Program-made: the position numbers and the translations under genes
Part shown: one piece after another, positions 63,083 through 64,000 of the stretch
Numbering within the stretch: the first letter of the stretch is position 1
Layout: every line of letters begins with the position of its first letter
Notes under the pieces: generated by a model
Database searches by the model: none
Seen by the model: only the letters and a program-made list of their open reading frames with translations
Told to the model about the DNA's origin: nothing
From: Cladorhizidae sp. MBARI D1340-BT2
Lineage: Eukaryota > Porifera > Demospongiae > Poecilosclerida > Cladorhizidae
NCBI GenBank assembly: GCA_028752905.1
Contig: JAQNBH010000013.1
Span: 26,103,239-26,167,238 of the forward strand
DNA length: 64,000 nt
Direction of reading: 5' to 3'

Positions 63083-64000
63083 CTAAAATATATCTATCTT
63101 ATTAGTCCACCAGTTACTAGCATACACAAATCCATCTTGATCTACACACACATCCCAATAGTATCCACCACCAAATGAGGTGACGTAGTCTCCCTCAGTG
63201 GTGAACACGACTATCTTACATACACCATCATCTGCCACATACACATACTGACCAGCTACACAAACACCACATGGAGATTTCAACCTCTTCACACCACCCT
63301 CATCACAGCCAAAGGAGTGTAGGAATGCACCATCATTACTGAAGACTTGAATACTCCAGTTCCCATGACTACTGACGTAAACGTTTTGATGACTGTCAGA
63401 AGATAGGCCCCACAATGTGTTTTTATCTGCACCAACAATTTGTCTCACATATTTCAGTTCTCTGTTGTACACCATGATCCTACCCCCATTGCCACGCTCG
63501 GTAACCATGACTTCATTTCCAACTACTGCAAAACCGATATGTCCTGGGCCTTCTACTTGCTGGACTCTGTGCACTTGAACCTTGCTGCAGTTCTTGTTCC
63601 ACTTGAAGATTCGATTAGTGCCTTCATCAGTGAAATAGATGTTGTGTTCACTGTCTACAGCAATACCTCGTAAATATTGAATTTGATGTTCCGAGCGATC
63701 GATACTTCTTAATCTTTTACCTTCTCTATCCAACACCTCGAGATCTCCAAATTCAGTGACTATAAGCTCACCCATGGAGTTTACAGTTATACCACAAGGC
63801 CTTGTTACACCAGCCCACACCTTGACAGGCTTGTCTAGTTGAGTAGGTGGGATGGGAACAAGCACAGGGAAGGGACTGCCTGCTACTTGATGCCCATCAA
63901 TTGAGACCGCAAGTTCATGTCTTCCACGGAGAGTGGGTGTGAACTGGATGCGATATTGGTCGGCTCCAACTTCTTCGGTGTAGGATTGGATGCAAGCTCC
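63083..64000 (-). CDS. RING-NHL protein paralogue, C-terminal part (runs off the window)
   Basis: An open frame of 306 codons from the right edge to the stop at 63083. It contains the end of the filamin-like repeat (GADQYRIQFTPTLRGRHEL, GHQVAGSPFPVLVPIPPTQL) and six NHL repeats (GITVNSMGELIV, GIAVDSEHNIYFTD, SSDSHQNVYVSS, CGVCVAGQYVYVAD, DVCVDQDGFVYASN, ending NKIDIF). It is strongly similar to the 38.5-kb protein along its length with scattered substitutions and no stops, so both copies are under constraint or recently separated. The RING and coiled coil, if present, lie beyond 64 kb. An internal Met (63865) is not the start. Confidence 0.9.
   Translation of the reverse strand, partial: GACIQSYTEEVGADQYRIQFTPTLRGRHELAVSIDGHQVAGSPFPVLVPIPPTQLDKPVKVWAGVTRPCGITVNSMGELIVTEFGDLEVLDREGKRLRSIDRSEHQIQYLRGIAVDSEHNIYFTDEGTNRIFKWNKNCSKVQVHRVQQVEGPGHIGFAVVGNEVMVTERGNGGRIMVYNRELKYVRQIVGADKNTLWGLSSDSHQNVYVSSHGNWSIQVFSNDGAFLHSFGCDEGGVKRLKSPCGVCVAGQYVYVADDGVCKIVVFTTEGDYVTSFGGGYYWDVCVDQDGFVYASNWWTNKIDIF

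Noticed and set aside
63083..63865. Treating the Met at 63865 as the start of a 260-residue NHL protein
   Set aside because: The frame stays open to the window edge and encodes the preceding filamin-like repeat, so the gene simply continues beyond 64 kb.

Overview
The window looks like nuclear DNA of an early-branching animal, most likely a demosponge. That is an inference from gene content: RING-NHL proteins with a filamin-like domain, a GT92 glycosyltransferase, an mGluR-like class C receptor, and a dense mix of THAP, SWIM, hAT, Mutator-like, Penelope-like, Gypsy and BEL/Pao sequences. Short exons bounded by GT/AG sites, A+T-rich spacers and abundant satellites confirm a eukaryote. There is no sign of bacterial, organelle or viral-genome sequence, and no rRNA, tRNA or CRISPR array was recognised.

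Host-type genes are few: a GT92 type II membrane glycosyltransferase (3.5-4.9 kb, minus), a class C GPCR split by one frameshift (18.0-20.6 kb, plus), a complete RING-NHL protein (38.5-40.4 kb, minus) and a second NHL gene running off the right edge (63.1-64.0 kb, minus). A third, broken NHL fragment lies at 57.8 kb. The two main NHL loci belong to a duplicated block with the order BEL/Pao remnant, 27-bp minisatellite, spacer, NHL gene.

Almost everything else is mobile DNA in several states of decay. 0-1.7 kb: minisatellite and hAT remnant. 5.2-6.6 kb: an inverted-repeat element carrying convergent THAP and SWIM genes. 6.7-9.4 kb: a hAT element with readable ends. 9.5-10.2, 22.2-22.8 and 56.1-56.5 kb: LINE pieces. 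11.1-12.8 kb: a Gypsy element with roughly 100-bp LTRs. 13.9-15.7 and 58.0-60.7 kb: two Gypsy-type copies with integrase upstream of reverse transcriptase (Gmr1-like order). 25.7-26.6 and 34.0-35.1 kb: Penelope-like elements, plus several hammerhead-ribozyme-like repeats. 27.9-28.6 kb: a gag remnant invaded by its own minisatellite. 30.2-32.4 kb: an unclassified transposon protein, possibly Academ-like. 41.6-47.1 kb: a nest in which a 2.8-kb Gypsy deletion derivative with LTRs and target-site duplication sits in a hAT exon. 53.5-54.7 kb: a Mutator-like transposase remnant.

Between these lie many minisatellites (24, 27, 30, 31, 38, 42, 66 bp and longer units), a 1-kb homopurine tract, long poly-C/G runs and a perfect 47-bp hairpin. 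The LTR-element copies have mostly lost reverse transcriptase while other domains survive, so most are probably immobile or mobilised only in trans.
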